64,000 nt of DNA, taken from Cryptomeria japonica. Its lineage: Eukaryota > Streptophyta > Pinopsida > Cupressales > Cupressaceae. The notes under the pieces were generated by a model, which was not told the origin of the DNA, did not search any database, and saw nothing but the letters and a program-made list of their open reading frames with translations. This document shows positions 1 to 10,949 of this stretch, one piece after another. Both the position numbers and the translations under genes were made by a program. The stretch lies in assembly GCF_030272615.1 (NCBI RefSeq), contig NC_081410.1, positions 284,457,957-284,521,956 on the forward strand, read 5' to 3'. The first letter of the stretch is position 1; each line of letters begins with the position of its first letter.

Positions 1-672
1 ACTAGTCCCCCTTTGACAGCAATCACAAAGGTTGTCAAAATTGTCAAATGAGTATAGTTTTCAGCTTGAACTTTCTAACTGTTGGGTTACAATCTGGAAT
101 AAGTTTGCTAAGACCAAATTCAAGCTCTAAATAAACCTGTTATTGTCCTTCATAGCTGCCTCAGTTCTATGAATTGTACCAGTGAGATGATGCATTTGTT
201 CTTCTGGCATCTTTTCACCTTGAATTAGTGCCTCAGAGATTTCTTTCCGCAGAGAGAAAAGATTATCTAACTTAGGACTGAGTTTGCACTTTAGCTCTCT
301 CACTTTTTCCTTTATCCTTTCCTTCTCTTTCTCTTTCTTCTCCAATTTTTCACTAAATCAAGCAATTTCCTAATCAATAACTGATATAGGTTCAGATGAA
401 CCAATTATATTATCAACTATGTTATTAATCTCCTTTTGAACTTTACTAATTTCTTTGTCAATATCTACTGTCAACAGATTTGTCTTGCAAGTATCTTTGT
501 ACAGTTCATTAAACTCCGTAATTGTTGCCCTCATTGTTTGTAAAAGAGTATCAATATGTTTCATGTGCTTCTTTATTGTTTCCTCGAAGAATTTCTCTTT
601 TTCTTTTTCCATTTTCTCCTTGAATGTTTCTTCATTTATTTGATCAACAGTTAGTATATTACGAGTAATATA
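1..672 (-). pseudogene. NA-2 second frame, C-terminal piece
   Basis: The minus strand encodes two lysine- and glutamate-rich stretches, at 370-658 and 127-345, typical of a coiled coil (for example KEKEKFFEETIKKH and KLSPKLDNLFSLRKEISEAL). The same sequence occurs at 42600-43200 (NA-3) and 32261-32850 (NA-1), so this is the C-terminal end of the NA second frame. A stop between the two stretches breaks the frame. At 672 the sequence is cut by Copia-1, and the adjoining codons resume at 7377. No known family is recognised. The end of the protein lies about 100 bp before the polypurine tract, as in the other copies. Confidence 0.75.
668..672. repeat. Target-site duplication ATATA of Copia-1 (left)
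   Basis: ATATA directly precedes the TG of the left LTR and is repeated at 7372-7376 after the CA of the right LTR. Removing Copia-1 and one ATATA restores the NA coding sequence seen uninterrupted at 43190-43260. Confidence 0.9.
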
Positions 673-2219
673 TGATAGTTCTGATACTTAATATAAGTAC
701 AAATCTAATAGCCAACAAGATGAGAGGGTGGGGTGAATCATACAAACTTAATCATCCATAAAAACATCAGATTCAACCTCGGTAACATATATTTCAATAA
801 TATAACCAAAATTGTCAAACATGCAAACTCAAAAGCATATAAACATCATAAACCTCATAACACCAGATTTAACGTGGAAACCCAAATAGGGAAAAACCAC
901 TGTGGGATTTTAGACCCACTAAGAAATATACTCTTCTAGAGTATGCTCGGTTAAAAGAAAATCCTGTTAAAGATTACAAACACATTGCTAGATGTGACCT
1001 AGTTAAGGGATTTCCCTTAGATCTATTAGGATCTTCACCTTGTTAGAAGTGACCTTGTTAAAGGATTTCAAACACTTAATCAGAATGTCACCTTGCTAGA
1101 GGGTTTTACAAATAAGACTATTAAGTCCACTCGGTTAAGAGATTTTCTATCACTTTCACAAAATAACAGTAATAAAATCTATCTACAACTTCACATCTAA
1201 AATGCTAAAGCAGATCCCTATTTGTTCAATACAATCTAGACATAGAACTAATCTTGTCTATCTACTGGGCTTCTATACTCTATTATTCAAACAGGTCTTC
1301 AAGCTTCTGTGCTCGGTAATCACTATGTAGAATCCCTGTGCATACACTTGCCCGCATACATTGTTTATCAATAGTTTCCTATTTATAAACAATTAGGTAA
1401 CTACTTAATCTCCTTGATCACATTTCCCATGATCAATCATAGCCATTAGATCTTCGATCTTGTCCAGGTTCAATGCATCTTTTGATTTGAAAACATTTTA
1501 CCCTGCCTTGGAACTTGCATACATTTCTCAAAACTTGTGCCAGGGTATTGTGGGTCAATCTAAGTTGTAGATCTTCATGTTGACTTTCCTTTGTCTTAGA
1601 TTCATTAACAAACTTCATCCACTACTCACCGATCATTTAATCAGTTCCAGCTCATCAGCTTCCTTCATTAAATAATGCATGCAAAAATTTAATGCATTCT
1701 ATTATAGCTCGGTTACAACTCGGTAACAACTTAGTGAATACTAAACTTCACTTGGTAGACATTCCACCTTCATTAACCGATAGCAATAACCTTAGGGTTT
1801 ACTGACTAGGTTCCTTAGGGTTTACCGACTAGGTTCTTTGCTTGATAACATAGTATAGTATTAACCTTTACAATTTTACAACATATGTATGATGTTTAAA
1901 CAATCTAAAACATCATGATCTCACCATTGTTTGACTCGGTACTAGTTGCCCATTGAATACCTTATTCATCCCCTTATTCATCATATCCTTTCCCGTGTCT
2001 TTTAATGACATCTATATACTCTTTAAATCATACTTCTCAAGATATGGCAACATCATACTGAATTAGAAAATCAATTTCTTGACATCAATGGCAAAATAAT
2101 AATATCAAGATAGTAAACATCCTTAATTAGTTATATCCATAATGATCAACAGCCTTCTCAATATCCTTATGAAATGCCAACAATCTTTCATTGTCTATTA
2201 TAATGCTATATTGCCAACA
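673..2219 (-). repeat. Copia-1 3' LTR, full length
   Basis: The LTR runs from TGATAGTTCTG at 673 to GCCAACA at 2219 on the plus strand, so it starts TGTTGGC on the minus strand. It holds a TATA-like site on the minus strand (TTTATAAAT, 1381-1389). The plant Copia block GGAAACCC...GGGAAAAACC...GGGATT lies at about 871-910. A run of G follows GATGAGAGGGTGGGGTG near 720, as in the other Copia and NA LTRs here. Its partner at 6890-7371 lacks the stretch matching about 835-1898. Confidence 0.92.
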
Positions 2220-2243
2220 ATCTCCCCCTTTGGCATTGATGGC
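2220..2243 (-). promoter_or_regulatory. Copia-1 polypurine tract
   Basis: On the minus strand ATGCCAAAGGGGGAGAT abuts the TGTTGGC start of the 3' LTR, the expected place for the plus-strand DNA primer. A second, similar tract (CCAAAAGGGGA type, GACAACAATGCC on the plus strand) lies about 180 bp upstream near 2403-2425. Confidence 0.88.
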
Positions 2244-2641
2244 AAAACCAATTGATTTGACCTTAAAAGATTCAAATTGTTGTGATTCTGAAATGCTGAA
2301 ATGCTCTCCCCCATACATTAGACTTCTCCTATTTCTCTTCAGTCTTCTTTCCAATCTGTAGTCTTCTCATTTTTCTTTAAGTCTTCTCCTCTGATATTAG
2401 TCTTCTCCCCTTTGACAACAATGCCAAAAAGTAAAGAACTAAAACATAGTTTTTGTCTATATGAAGTGATTTCCTGCTGTTGTGTATCAATTCAGTCTCG
2501 GTCAGAGCATTTTGTCTTCAATTCCTGTTCCCTATATTATTTCCTGTAATAATTCCTGTACACCTTTAGAAAACATCCTAAAGTGTATAAATCAGCATCA
2601 ACTCCCAAAAGATATTCGATAAAATCATCAGATTGATGCTT
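2244..2641 (-). other. Copia-1 3' untranslated region
   Basis: This noncoding stretch between the RNase H stop and the polypurine tract contains four copies of a TCTTCTCC-type pyrimidine motif on the plus strand (2324-2410) and a second polypurine-like sequence. I see no gene. Confidence 0.6.
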
Positions 2642-3310
2642 TCACCGAACTCGGTCAGTGAGTAGGGGTAGGACCCCTAACTTACTTCTAAGATATTCAA
2701 AAGTGTCCCTTGGTAGTGGCTTGGTGAAGATATCTGCTATTTGTTCCTTTGTGCTAACATATTCCAGCACCACTTTCTTCTCTTGAGCTTCTTCTCTAAG
2801 ATAATGATATTTGATAGATATGTGCTTTGTCTTAGAGTGCATAATAGGATTCTTTGAAATATTAATAGCACTAGTATTGTCACAGAATATAATTACTAGC
2901 TCGGTAACTTTCTCATTTATACCTTCCAACAATTGTTTGATCCATGCAATATTGGTACAATTCAATGTTGCAGCAACGTATTCAGCTTCTGCTATTGACG
3001 ATGAAACACATCCTTGTTTCTTGCTAAGCAAACTCACTAGCCTTTCTCCTAAAAAGAAAGCTCCTCCACTTGTGCTTTTGCTATCATCAATGTTGCCTAC
3101 CCAATCAGCATCAGTATAAACTTTTAAATCAAAATTATTTCCTTTCTGATATACTAAGCCATAATCCTCAGTGCCTTTCAAGTATCTAAAAATTATTTTC
3201 ATTGTTGTCATGTGTGTTTCCTTAGGATCTGCAGAGAATCTTGCAACTATACCTACTGCATGTGCTATGTTTGGTCTACTGTGAACAACATATTGTAGCT
3301 TTCCAATCAT
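2642..3310 (-). pseudogene. Copia-1 RNase H domain
   Basis: This 222-codon frame is the C-terminal end of pol. It opens with the RT-RNase H connection (MIGKLQYVVHSRPNIAHAVG) and includes YTDADWVGNIDD, which holds the first catalytic aspartate. AEAEYVAA and FCDNTSAINISKNP supply further active-site positions, and it ends with ADIFTKPLPRDTFEYLRSKL. These are standard Ty1/copia RNase H signatures and look intact. It is out of frame with the RT part upstream, a frameshift lying between 3310 and 3560. RNase H degrades the RNA of the RNA-DNA hybrid during reverse transcription in the virus-like particle. Confidence 0.93.
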
Positions 3311-3329
3311 GGATCGATAAAGTGTCTCA

Positions 3330-4509
3330 TAACAGATGCAGATTCATCATTCTTTGATAATTTACAGTTGGTAGTCATAGGAGTACTTACTAGTTTTGAA
3401 TCCTCCATTCCAAATTTCTTCAAGATTTCCTTTATGTACTTGGATTGAGTAATGAAAATCACATTTTTCATTTACAATATCTGTAAACCTATAAAATACT
3501 TTATCTCACCGATTAATGACATCACAAATTCTTTGCTCATTTCATTTCCAAAGTTCTTTCATAAAGAGTCATTTCCATAAAATATAATATCATCAACAAA
3601 TATGGCTAAGATCAGTATTCCATCATCATTCTTCATATACATATTGTTGTTCTCACTTGTCCTTATAAAACCAATCTTAATCAAATAAGAGTGCAATCTT
3701 TCATAACATGCTCTAGGTGCTTGTTTCAAACCATATAAAGCTTTGTTCAATTTACATACCTAATCTTTATTATTGTCTTCAACAAATCCTTCAGGTTGTT
3801 TAATAAAAACTTCTTCTAATATTCCATTTAGAAATGCAGATTTGACATCCATTTGATATATTTTGAAGTTTTTGAAAGCGGCATAAGCCAACAATGTTCT
3901 TACTCCTTCAAGTCTAGAAACAGATGCAAAGGTTTCACCATAATCAATTCCTTCTTCTTGAGCATAACCTTTCCAAACTAGTCTTTCTTTGTTTCGAATG
4001 ACCTCTCCTTTTTCATTTAGCTTGTTTTTGAAAATCCACTTTGTACCGATTACATTTTTGTCCTTTGGTCTTGGGATTAGTGTCCATGTGTCATTCTTCT
4101 TGATTTGATCAATCTCTTCTATCATAGCATTTATCCAATCTTCACTGTTAAATGCCTCTTTCACTATTCTTGGTTCAAATTCAGATATCAAACATGTCTT
4201 CTGTCTCAGTTTGTTCCTTGTCATCACTGGATCATCCTTATCTCCTATAATCTGACTTGGTGCATGATGTCTTGTGACATACTTGGCTAATACAGGCTTG
4301 GTAGGCTCTTTATGATCTTCTTCATCACTCGGTAACTGGATATTCTCTTCATTTTCTTCAACAGTCTTCTCAGTAAGACTTCTCGGTTGAACATAGATAA
4401 ATTCATCATAGTCTTCTAGTTCCTTGGAATTTCCTTCATCATTTCTTTCTGCAAATTCATCAATTTTCACATTTGCACTTTCTACTATTTTGTTAGATGA
4501 TTTGATCAT
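3330..4509 (-). pseudogene. Copia-1 reverse transcriptase domain
   Basis: The minus strand encodes the Copia [38 protein letters not shown] (first catalytic Asp in QMDVKSAF), ALYGLKQAPRA and IFVDDIIFYG (the VDD catalytic box). It shares one frame with gag, protease and integrase. That frame is broken by stops at 3760-3762 (KD then TAG before VCKL) and near 3559. The serine in place of the usual proline in the [10 protein letters not shown] motif is a further sign of decay. The upstream acidic hinge (about 4290-4509) links integrase to RT. Confidence 0.93.
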
Positions 4510-5757
4510 ACATTTAAATGCTTTGCTTGTAGAAGAATAACCTAGAAATGTTCCTTCCTCACTCTTCTAATCAAACTTGCCATTTCTATCATCTTTGTGA
4601 GCATAGCATCTACTTCCAAAGATTTTAAAATAACTAACATTAGGTTTCTTATCATACTAGATTTCATATGGTGTCTTCAAAGTACCTTTCTTCAATTGAA
4701 CTTGGTTCAAGGTGTAAACTGCTATGCTTATTGCTTCTCTCCAAAATGTTTGTGGTACCTTCTTTTCAATCATCAATGTTCGAGCACAATCCACAATAGA
4801 TTTGTTTCTTCTCTCAGCTATTCCATTTTGCTGTGGAGTTCTCAGTGCAGAGACTTGTCTTTTAATACCATGATCATTGCAGAATAAGTTGAACTCATCA
4901 GATGTGAACTCTCCTCCTCTATCTGATCTAAGACATTTTAGTTGTCTTCTTGTTTCATTTTCAACTCTTGCCTTGTACCATTTAAACATTTGAAAAGCTT
5001 CTGATTTTTCTTTTAAAAACATTACTGACATCATCCTTGAATAGTCATCCACAAATAATATGAAATATTTATCACCATAATAACTTTGAACTTTCATAGT
5101 ACCACAAAGATTAGTGTGCACTAGATCTAAAATTCCCTTAGAAGTGTAAGACTTACTTGTAAAGCTTGATCTTGTCATCTTACCCATCTGGCATCCTCGA
5201 CACATAGCATTCTCAGGTTTTTGAAGACTCGGTAGACCTCTTACTCGGTGCTTCTTACCTATTTTGATCAGGTTATAAAAATTTACATCACAAAACCTTT
5301 TATGCCATAACCAGGTATCATCTAACTTTGCATGCAAACACTTGTTATGAGTTGAGTCAAGGTGAAATGTGTTACCTTTTGTTTGTGTCCCAGTAGTAGC
5401 TAACTTTCCATTCTTGTCATGAACTTTGATAATTCCCTTTTGAAATTCTATTCGGTAACCTGTGTTGTTTAGTTGTGCTACACTCAACAAATTGTATTTC
5501 AAACCTTCAACCCAATAAACATCATTGCATCTTGCATTGTCAAGAAGTTTTATAGATCCTTTACCTCTTACCATACATGTTGCATCATTACCAGATCTGA
5601 CATAGCCTCCATCATAATCTTCTAATATAACAAACTTGTGTTTATCTCCTGTCATATGATGTGAGCATCCACTATCTATAATCCAAGAATCATTAGTGTT
5701 TATGTGAGATATTAGGGCATTTTCTTCATACCTTTCTTCATCTGATCCATCTTTCAT
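4510..5757 (-). pseudogene. Copia-1 protease and integrase
   Basis: The protease end shows WIIDSGCSHHMTGDKHKF, with the DSG active site intact and the usual histidines following. Next comes the GAG-pre-integrase zinc domain, LWHKRFCDVNF...CRGCQMGK, where the second histidine of the HHCC finger is aspartate. The integrase core has DLVHTNLCG, in which the first catalytic Asp (normally HTDLCGP) is Asn. The second Asp (SDRGGEF) and the Glu (PQQNGIAERR) are present. A TAG stop after TPYEI (4657) interrupts the frame. Two catalytic or structural losses make this integrase dead. Confidence 0.93.
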
Positions 5758-5834
5758 AGCTACATAAACTACTTCCTCTGTATTAGTCTCATTTGATTTA
5801 TCATCGTTAGATTCCTCATCAGCTATTAGGCATG

Positions 5835-6825
5835 TCTTTCTATATCTTCTTCTGAAGTCTCAGTGTCCTCTGTAATGATTATCTTTCTGTTTGTCATCTC
5901 GGTAATCTCTTCTTTCAGTAGAATCTTTGTCAGGATAGTTAGAAGCCATATGTCCTATCTTATCACAATTGAAACATTTCAAAGGTAGCTTTCCTTTATA
6001 CTTACCTTTGCCTCTCGGTAACCTTTTGGCTAATAGTGCTTCAAACTCTTCTTGCTTTTTGATTTCCTCATATAGTTTGTGTACTGCCTCCATGTTCTTA
6101 CGAAATCTTTCACTTGCTCCACTGTGATCTCCTTCAGAGTACTTATACTTTCTTTCATTAAAATCATTAGATTCATCAAGATGAAAAGAACTAAATGTAG
6201 ATTCAACTTTATTTACCGAAGATCCACTGTTATCAAAGTTACTCAATTCAAATGCATGTAGCTTACCAATAGTAGCATCTAAAGAAATTGGCATATTAGG
6301 TACAGACCTCAATTCATTGATTGCAGAGATTCAGATTGCATAAGCTGGTAGAAGGGTTCTTAACAACTTACTTGTTATATCCTTTTCTTTAATAGTTCCA
6401 CCTACTACTTTGATTTGATTGACAATCTCCTTTAGTCTTGTACTATACTGAGTTATGTTCTCACCTTCATTCATCCTCATAGATTCAAGTTGTTCTCTTA
6501 GACTATATACTTTAGCTCTTTGAACATGTTCATCTCCTCCATATATTGATATGAGCTTATCCCACATAGCCTTTGCAGCATTGCAGCCTTCTAGATCATT
6601 AAACTCTGAATCGGTCAATGCAGATGTTATTTCAATCGTTGCTTGAATATGTTCTTGCTTTGCCTTTATCTCTTCCATAGTCAATGGATAGGTTCTCAGT
6701 GTGACAAAATCATTTTCCATATAGTATATAGCATATTCTCCAACTCCTGATAGATGTAGCTTCATCCTTTTCTACCATGTAGAGAAACTTGACTTGTTCA
6801 ACTTCGGTGCATCCCTCTTATACAT
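5835..6825 (-). pseudogene. Copia-1 gag
   Basis: The frame starts at ATG 6825, 50 bp downstream of the primer site, and reads toward 5860. It has the plant Copia gag core (KAMWDKLISIYGGDEHVQRAK, YSLREQLESMRMNEGENI) and one zinc knuckle CFNCDKIGHMASNY, whose last cysteine is replaced by tyrosine. Stops occur near 6775 (TAG), at 6331 (TGA) and 5860 (TGA). The two TGA codons sit where sense arginine CGA is likely, so they fit C-to-T decay. Gag would form the particle shell and bind the element RNA. Confidence 0.92.
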
Positions 6826-6875
6826 TTTTGGATCTTTAACTCAAGTGCCTTTAAACTTTCCTTTCAGATTCTAGA

Positions 6876-6887
6876 GCTCTTATACCA
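6876..6887 (-). promoter_or_regulatory. Copia-1 primer-binding site (initiator Met tRNA), degenerate
   Basis: The minus strand reads TGGTATAAGAGC right after the 5' LTR. The other elements here have TGGTATCAGAGC, the usual complement of initiator methionine tRNA, so one base is mutated. Confidence 0.85.
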
Positions 6888-6889
6888 AT

Positions 6890-7371
6890 TGATAGTTCTG
6901 ATACTTAATATAAGTATAGATCCAATAGCCAACAAGATGAGAGGGGGGGGATAAATCATACAAACTTAATCATCCATTAAAACATCAGATTCAACCTCAG
7001 TAACATATATTTCAGTAATATAACCAAAACTGTCAAACATGCAAACTTAAAACAATCTAAAACATCATGATCTCATCATTGTCTGACTTGGTACTAGTTG
7101 CCCATTGAATACCTTATTCATCCCCTTATTCATCATATCCTTTCCTGTGTCTTTTACCGACATCTATATACTCTTTAAATCATACTTCTCAAGATATGGC
7201 AACATCATACTGAATTAGAAAATCAATTTCTTGACATCAATGACAAAATAATAATATCAAGACAATAAACATCCTTAATCAGATATATCCATAATCATCA
7301 ACAACCTTCTCAATATCCTTATGAAATGCCAACAATCTTTCATTGTCTGTTATAATGCTATATTGCCAACA
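6890..7371 (-). repeat. Copia-1 5' LTR with 1.07-kb internal deletion
   Basis: Both ends match the 3' LTR (TGATAGTTCTG at 6890, GCCAACA at 7371), but it is 1,065 bp shorter. The junction lies near 7050, where GCAAACTTAAAACAATC joins sequence matching 834 to sequence matching about 1899 of the other LTR. The lost part includes the TATA-like site and the conserved LTR core. Confidence 0.9.
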
Positions 7372-7376
7372 ATATA
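7372..7376. repeat. Target-site duplication ATATA of Copia-1 (right)
   Basis: ATATA follows the CA end of the right LTR and matches 668-672. Confidence 0.9.
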
Positions 7377-8773
7377 TTTAGACAATGTGTCTAACTGACT
7401 CAAAGAATCCTTATTATCTACATTGCATTTGGGTGCAATCAACTTAAGAATAGGAATTGTGTCATCAATTGCCTTATAGGCCAATGCATTATAGACTGTT
7501 ATTTTCTTTATTGAATCCAAAAGTACTTCAGTCACATTGGTGGGTCTAAATTTTGTCAGTGAAGTACCGGATGTCTGCCCAACTACATTTACAATCCTAG
7601 TGCTTCCAGTGGGAGTAACCAATTTGCCTGAATCGACCTATGGTGGGTCAGTCTATGTTTGCATCTCCACTAGCAAAGGTTTTGGTTTCTCTGTGGTTAC
7701 CGGTTTCACTATCTCAATGTGTCCCTGTGACTCTATCAGTTTCTCTGCTTGTTTCACTATGTTATCTACTACCGGTATGTCCATTGGGTTTTCTTTATTC
7801 TCAGCTGTTGGTATCTTAGTTATTGTCTCTGCAGGTTTTTCTATGCTTGCATTGGTATTGTCAGTAACCATTTCACTAACCAAGGGTTCCTCTAAATGCT
7901 CAGTTTGCTCTACCTGTACCCCAATCTCAATGTGTTCTGCTTGTGTTCCAACCTCAATATTATCTATCAGTTTCTCAGTAGTAAGATCATTCTTTTCCTC
8001 TATGCTTTTCTTATCAACTACAATGTTAGCCTCCTGAGTGTCTATGTTAATAGTGTACACAATTTCAAACTTAGGGTTTGTATCCTTATGTGGTGTATCC
8101 ACATTTTGAATAGCATGTGTACTATCAGTCTGTATCGGTGGAGTAACCGAAGGTGGTGGTAGGTTATCAGTTATTTTAATGTTTGGTAGTCCACCTAACT
8201 TGCCTTTCCCCTTGTCTTTGTCCTTTTGATGTACAGCTAGAAGTTTCTCAATTTTAATCTTCTTATCTAGCTCCATAATTGCTAACCTCTTAGTAGGTAC
8301 CGCCTATACAATTCACTAGGCAAATCATCTACAACTTCTATTAACACTTTTTTATATATGTCAAGATGTAGGTTGATGCTATTCTCTATACTTTCTTTCT
8401 CTTCATTAGTGAATGTATCATAGAATTTGTTCACATTGGGTAAGTTGTCATTATCAGTTATTTCATTCAGTAAGTTGTCCAATGGTGGTATAGCCTATTG
8501 CTGCTTTTTCTTCTTTGGTGTCAACTTCTTTTCTGGTGGTCTCACTTCCTATTTCTTCTTCCTTGTCTTCTTGGGAGGAGGACAGGGTACTGATGAGGGT
8601 TTTCTCTTCTTATCTACTCTTTTGAATTCAGCAAGAATTTTACTATCTGATGATGTACCAACCGGTGAGAGATGAGCCTTTAGTTGTAATCTTTCTAAGT
8701 CACTTTATTTTATACCAGTGATACTCATGACATTTTCTTTAATTTCCTTAACTTGTTTAGATGCACTCCTTAT
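7377..8773 (-). pseudogene. NA-2 second frame, middle piece
   Basis: The minus strand encodes, in order, MDNLLNEITDNDNLPNVNKF (8482 down), MELDKKIKIEKLLAVHQKDK (8276 down), an acidic Thr/Glu/Val-rich stretch to 7653, and LLDSIKKITVYNALAYKAID to 7380. The same order occurs in NA-1 (33000-33960) and partly in NA-3. A basic, proline-rich segment with K-rich runs (8510-8680) precedes it. The frame is broken by stops between 8282 and 8276 and near 7630. Relative to NA-1 it lacks about 80 codons after LLAV. The piece ends where Tat1 was inserted (TSD GTATT, 8774-8778). Confidence 0.8.
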
Positions 8774-8778
8774 GTATT
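8774..8778. repeat. Target-site duplication GTATT of Tat1 (left)
   Basis: GTATT precedes the TGTGTC start of the left Tat1 LTR and recurs at 39000-39004. Joining the two sides recreates NA coding sequence in the order seen in NA-1. Confidence 0.85.
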
Positions 8779-9962
8779 TGTGTCTACTTGAATTTCATCC
8801 TCAGAATGCTACCTACAACAAGTTAGTTTCACAAAATACAAATGGAAATGCTATAGGAAACCCAAACTCAACCAATAAAACTACATGAAATCCATATGAA
8901 ATAAAAATACTAATATTACCTTCATGGTTTATGTCTCATTGTGTCCTAACTCCACCGTTCCTAGTTGTAGATGGTGTGCTCTTAGACAATGCATTGATAG
9001 CTTCCAAGATGGCATATGAAGAATGGACTGATAACTGATAGTTAACAAAATGCTATGATATAAAATACTACATGATTATGCTAAATTGATTATGCTATAT
9101 GATAATTGCTATTTGCTTTAAGATTAAAACTCATGGATGCATAAGTTTCACAAATGATTCGCTTGAAAATGCACTTGAAGTCTAACTCTCTCTCAACTGA
9201 AGCTCTTGATTTTATAGACTTTGAGAGGATGAGATGATATGGCTTAGATCAACAGTCATGATCAGATCTGTAGATTTGGATGACTATGAGCAAAGGTGAA
9301 GGTTAAAAGAAAGGGGGAAGGAGAAGACAAGTGTCACTCATCTTACCTTGATTGGGTTGCTTGACTGAGGGAATCTAGAGATGGTTGGAGAAGATTTTGG
9401 CATGACAGGACAAGTGGACTCAAGTCCTTCCTAAGATGTAGGGGGTGTTGGAGAGAATATAGGAAATGGTTATGAAATATGTGTATGTACACAATATTTC
9501 ATTAAATTTGGAAGTTGAAGATAAATGAGGAATTAATATTTAAGAAATATTAATTTCCTTAGCCACGTGTTTGATGAGTTGGCAAAGGGAAGATGAAGTG
9601 GATATGGAGGGTGAGTTGGAAAATAGATTAAAATTTTTTAGAAATCATTTAATATTTGAGACTATAGGATAGGAGACTAACCATTAAATATTAGATTTTT
9701 AATTGTTTGAAGGAGATAATTAAATATTAGATATTTAATAAACTTGGTTAAAAGGATAATTAAATATTATATATTTAATTAATTATAAGAATAGGATAGA
9801 TGAATTAATTAATAAATTATTTCATTTAAATCAATTAATAGAAAGACATGAAATTAATTAAATAAATAAATCTTTTCAAATTAACTATTTAATAGAAGAA
9901 TAATTATTAAATAAATATACAATATTTATTTAATCGCTCATAGCCTTTTTTATGTGTATACA
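8779..9962 (-). repeat. Tat1 3' LTR (uninterrupted copy)
   Basis: The LTR begins TGTGTCTACTTG and ends GTGTATACA (1,184 bp). It matches 31010-31082 plus 37943-38999, which form the other LTR around NA-1. A minus-strand TATA box, CTATAAAATC, lies at 9209-9218. The 9630-9930 part is very AT-rich, with repeated TTAAATATTA blocks. It serves as the empty-site reference that proves the NA-1 insertion. Confidence 0.92.
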
Positions 9963-10298
9963 TTTTGCCTGTCTTTGAAATGATGTCAAGACAACATTGT
10001 TTCAAAGATTAAATCAAGTCTTGATAATGCGCCCGATGAAGATGAAAATCTTGATTGTGTGCCCCCTCAGGAGATTTATCGTGAAATTATTGAAAACTAT
10101 GGTTTGAATGATTGATCTCATGATAATTGCTAAAAGGTTCCGTCAATTAAATTCATTTATAAAAAAAAAATTAAATTGCCCCATTGAGTAGCATTAATTA
10201 CTCTTCAAATAGTAAATATAAAACTAACCAAGGCTAATTTTAATTTCATTGTTATCCTTGTCAGCTTGTGAAGAAAGTATTCTTGGTTAGGTGGCGAA
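9963..10298 (-). other. Tat1 polypurine tract and 3' spacer
   Basis: On the minus strand TTCAAAGACAGGCAAAA abuts the 3' LTR and is the likely polypurine tract; Tat2 has the clearer TTCAAAGAGGGGCAAA at the same place. The rest is AT-rich. On the plus strand AATATAAAACT near 10207 is a possible TATA site for the antisense PMD frame. I see no other feature. Confidence 0.6.
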
Positions 10299-10439
10299 TT
10301 GGTGATTCTTGTGGAGAACCATCATTTTGAGCGTGTGCGACGATATCAGCAACCTCCCGAGTATGGGTATCTAGTATGTATCTTATCCCGAGCTTTTTTT
10401 TCAACTTGTCGTGCAACTTTTCATGTTTTAGGCACTTTT

Positions 10440-10765
10440 TGTGAATTTTTGAATTTTTTTGCGATTTTCGGTATTAGGTTAGCACTTTTGCATTTAGATT
10501 TAGCACATATGCAATTAGGTTTAGCGCATATGCATAGATTAGTGCTTATGATCATTTTGTTAGTGCAAATGTTAAGTATGATAGTGCATATGCATAGGAT
10601 AGCACTTCTGCTTTGTTTGTTTGCACTTTTGTAGCTAAAGTTAGCGCTTTTGCTTTGTTTTGCGCATATGTTCTTAGGGTTAGTGCATTTGATCAAAAAG
10701 ATAGCGCATATGCTTTTGTTTAGCGCTTTTTCTCAATAGGATGTTTTTGATAAGTGCAAAAGATA
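10440..10765 (+). repeat. Array of AGCGC(TTTTG/ATATG) motifs ahead of the PMD frame
   Basis: About 14 copies of a 10-bp motif, T-AGYGC-(TTTTG or ATATG), recur every 18-25 bp on the plus strand. Examples are AGCACTTTTG, AGCACATATG, AGCGCATATG and AGCGCTTTTG. The spacers are not conserved beyond a GGTT or GATT lead. The array sits between the putative leader exon and the PMD frame. A second array of the same motif lies at 30610-30975 in the opposite orientation, ahead of gag. Its function is unknown. Confidence 0.8.
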
Positions 10766-10949
10766 AAAATTACTTTGATGATTAGATTTAACGTGTTTGA
10801 TGTGCATGTATGATGAATAGGGACTTCATTGATTGATTGATTGATTGATTTGATAGATTAGCGATCGCTTTGATGTGATAGATAGATAGTTGATGATTGA
10901 TTGAATTCTCCTGATAAATAGGAGAAACTTGATGTTCTCCAGTGTCGGG
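10766..10949 (+). other. Leader between motif array and PMD frame
   Basis: This short noncoding stretch contains a GATT tetranucleotide run (GATTGATTGATTGATTGATT, 10829-10848) and further GATAGATAGATAG repeats near 10880. It leads into the PMD frame. Confidence 0.6.

Larger units (their letters stand above)
673..7371 (-). mobile_element. Copia-1, LTR retrotransposon (Ty1/copia)
   Basis: A 6,699-bp minus-strand element inserted in NA-2. It has a 1,547-bp 3' LTR at the left, a 482-bp internally deleted 5' LTR at the right, a degenerate initiator-Met primer site, a polypurine tract and one gag-pol reading frame. Domain order is gag, protease, integrase, RT, RNase H, the order that defines Ty1/copia. 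One frame runs from 6825 to about 3330 despite several stops. A frameshift then precedes RNase H. Catalytic substitutions in integrase and the lost promoter of the 5' LTR make it non-functional. Confidence 0.95.

Noticed and set aside
7537-8037. Plus-strand frame of 166 codons rich in Ser, Val and Phe that looks membrane-like
   Set aside because: It is the complement of the acidic Thr/Glu/Val-rich part of the NA second frame, which is conserved on the minus strand in three copies.
10829-10900. GATT and GATA runs as a functional element
   Set aside because: Simple-sequence repeats of few units with no conserved counterpart in Tat2.
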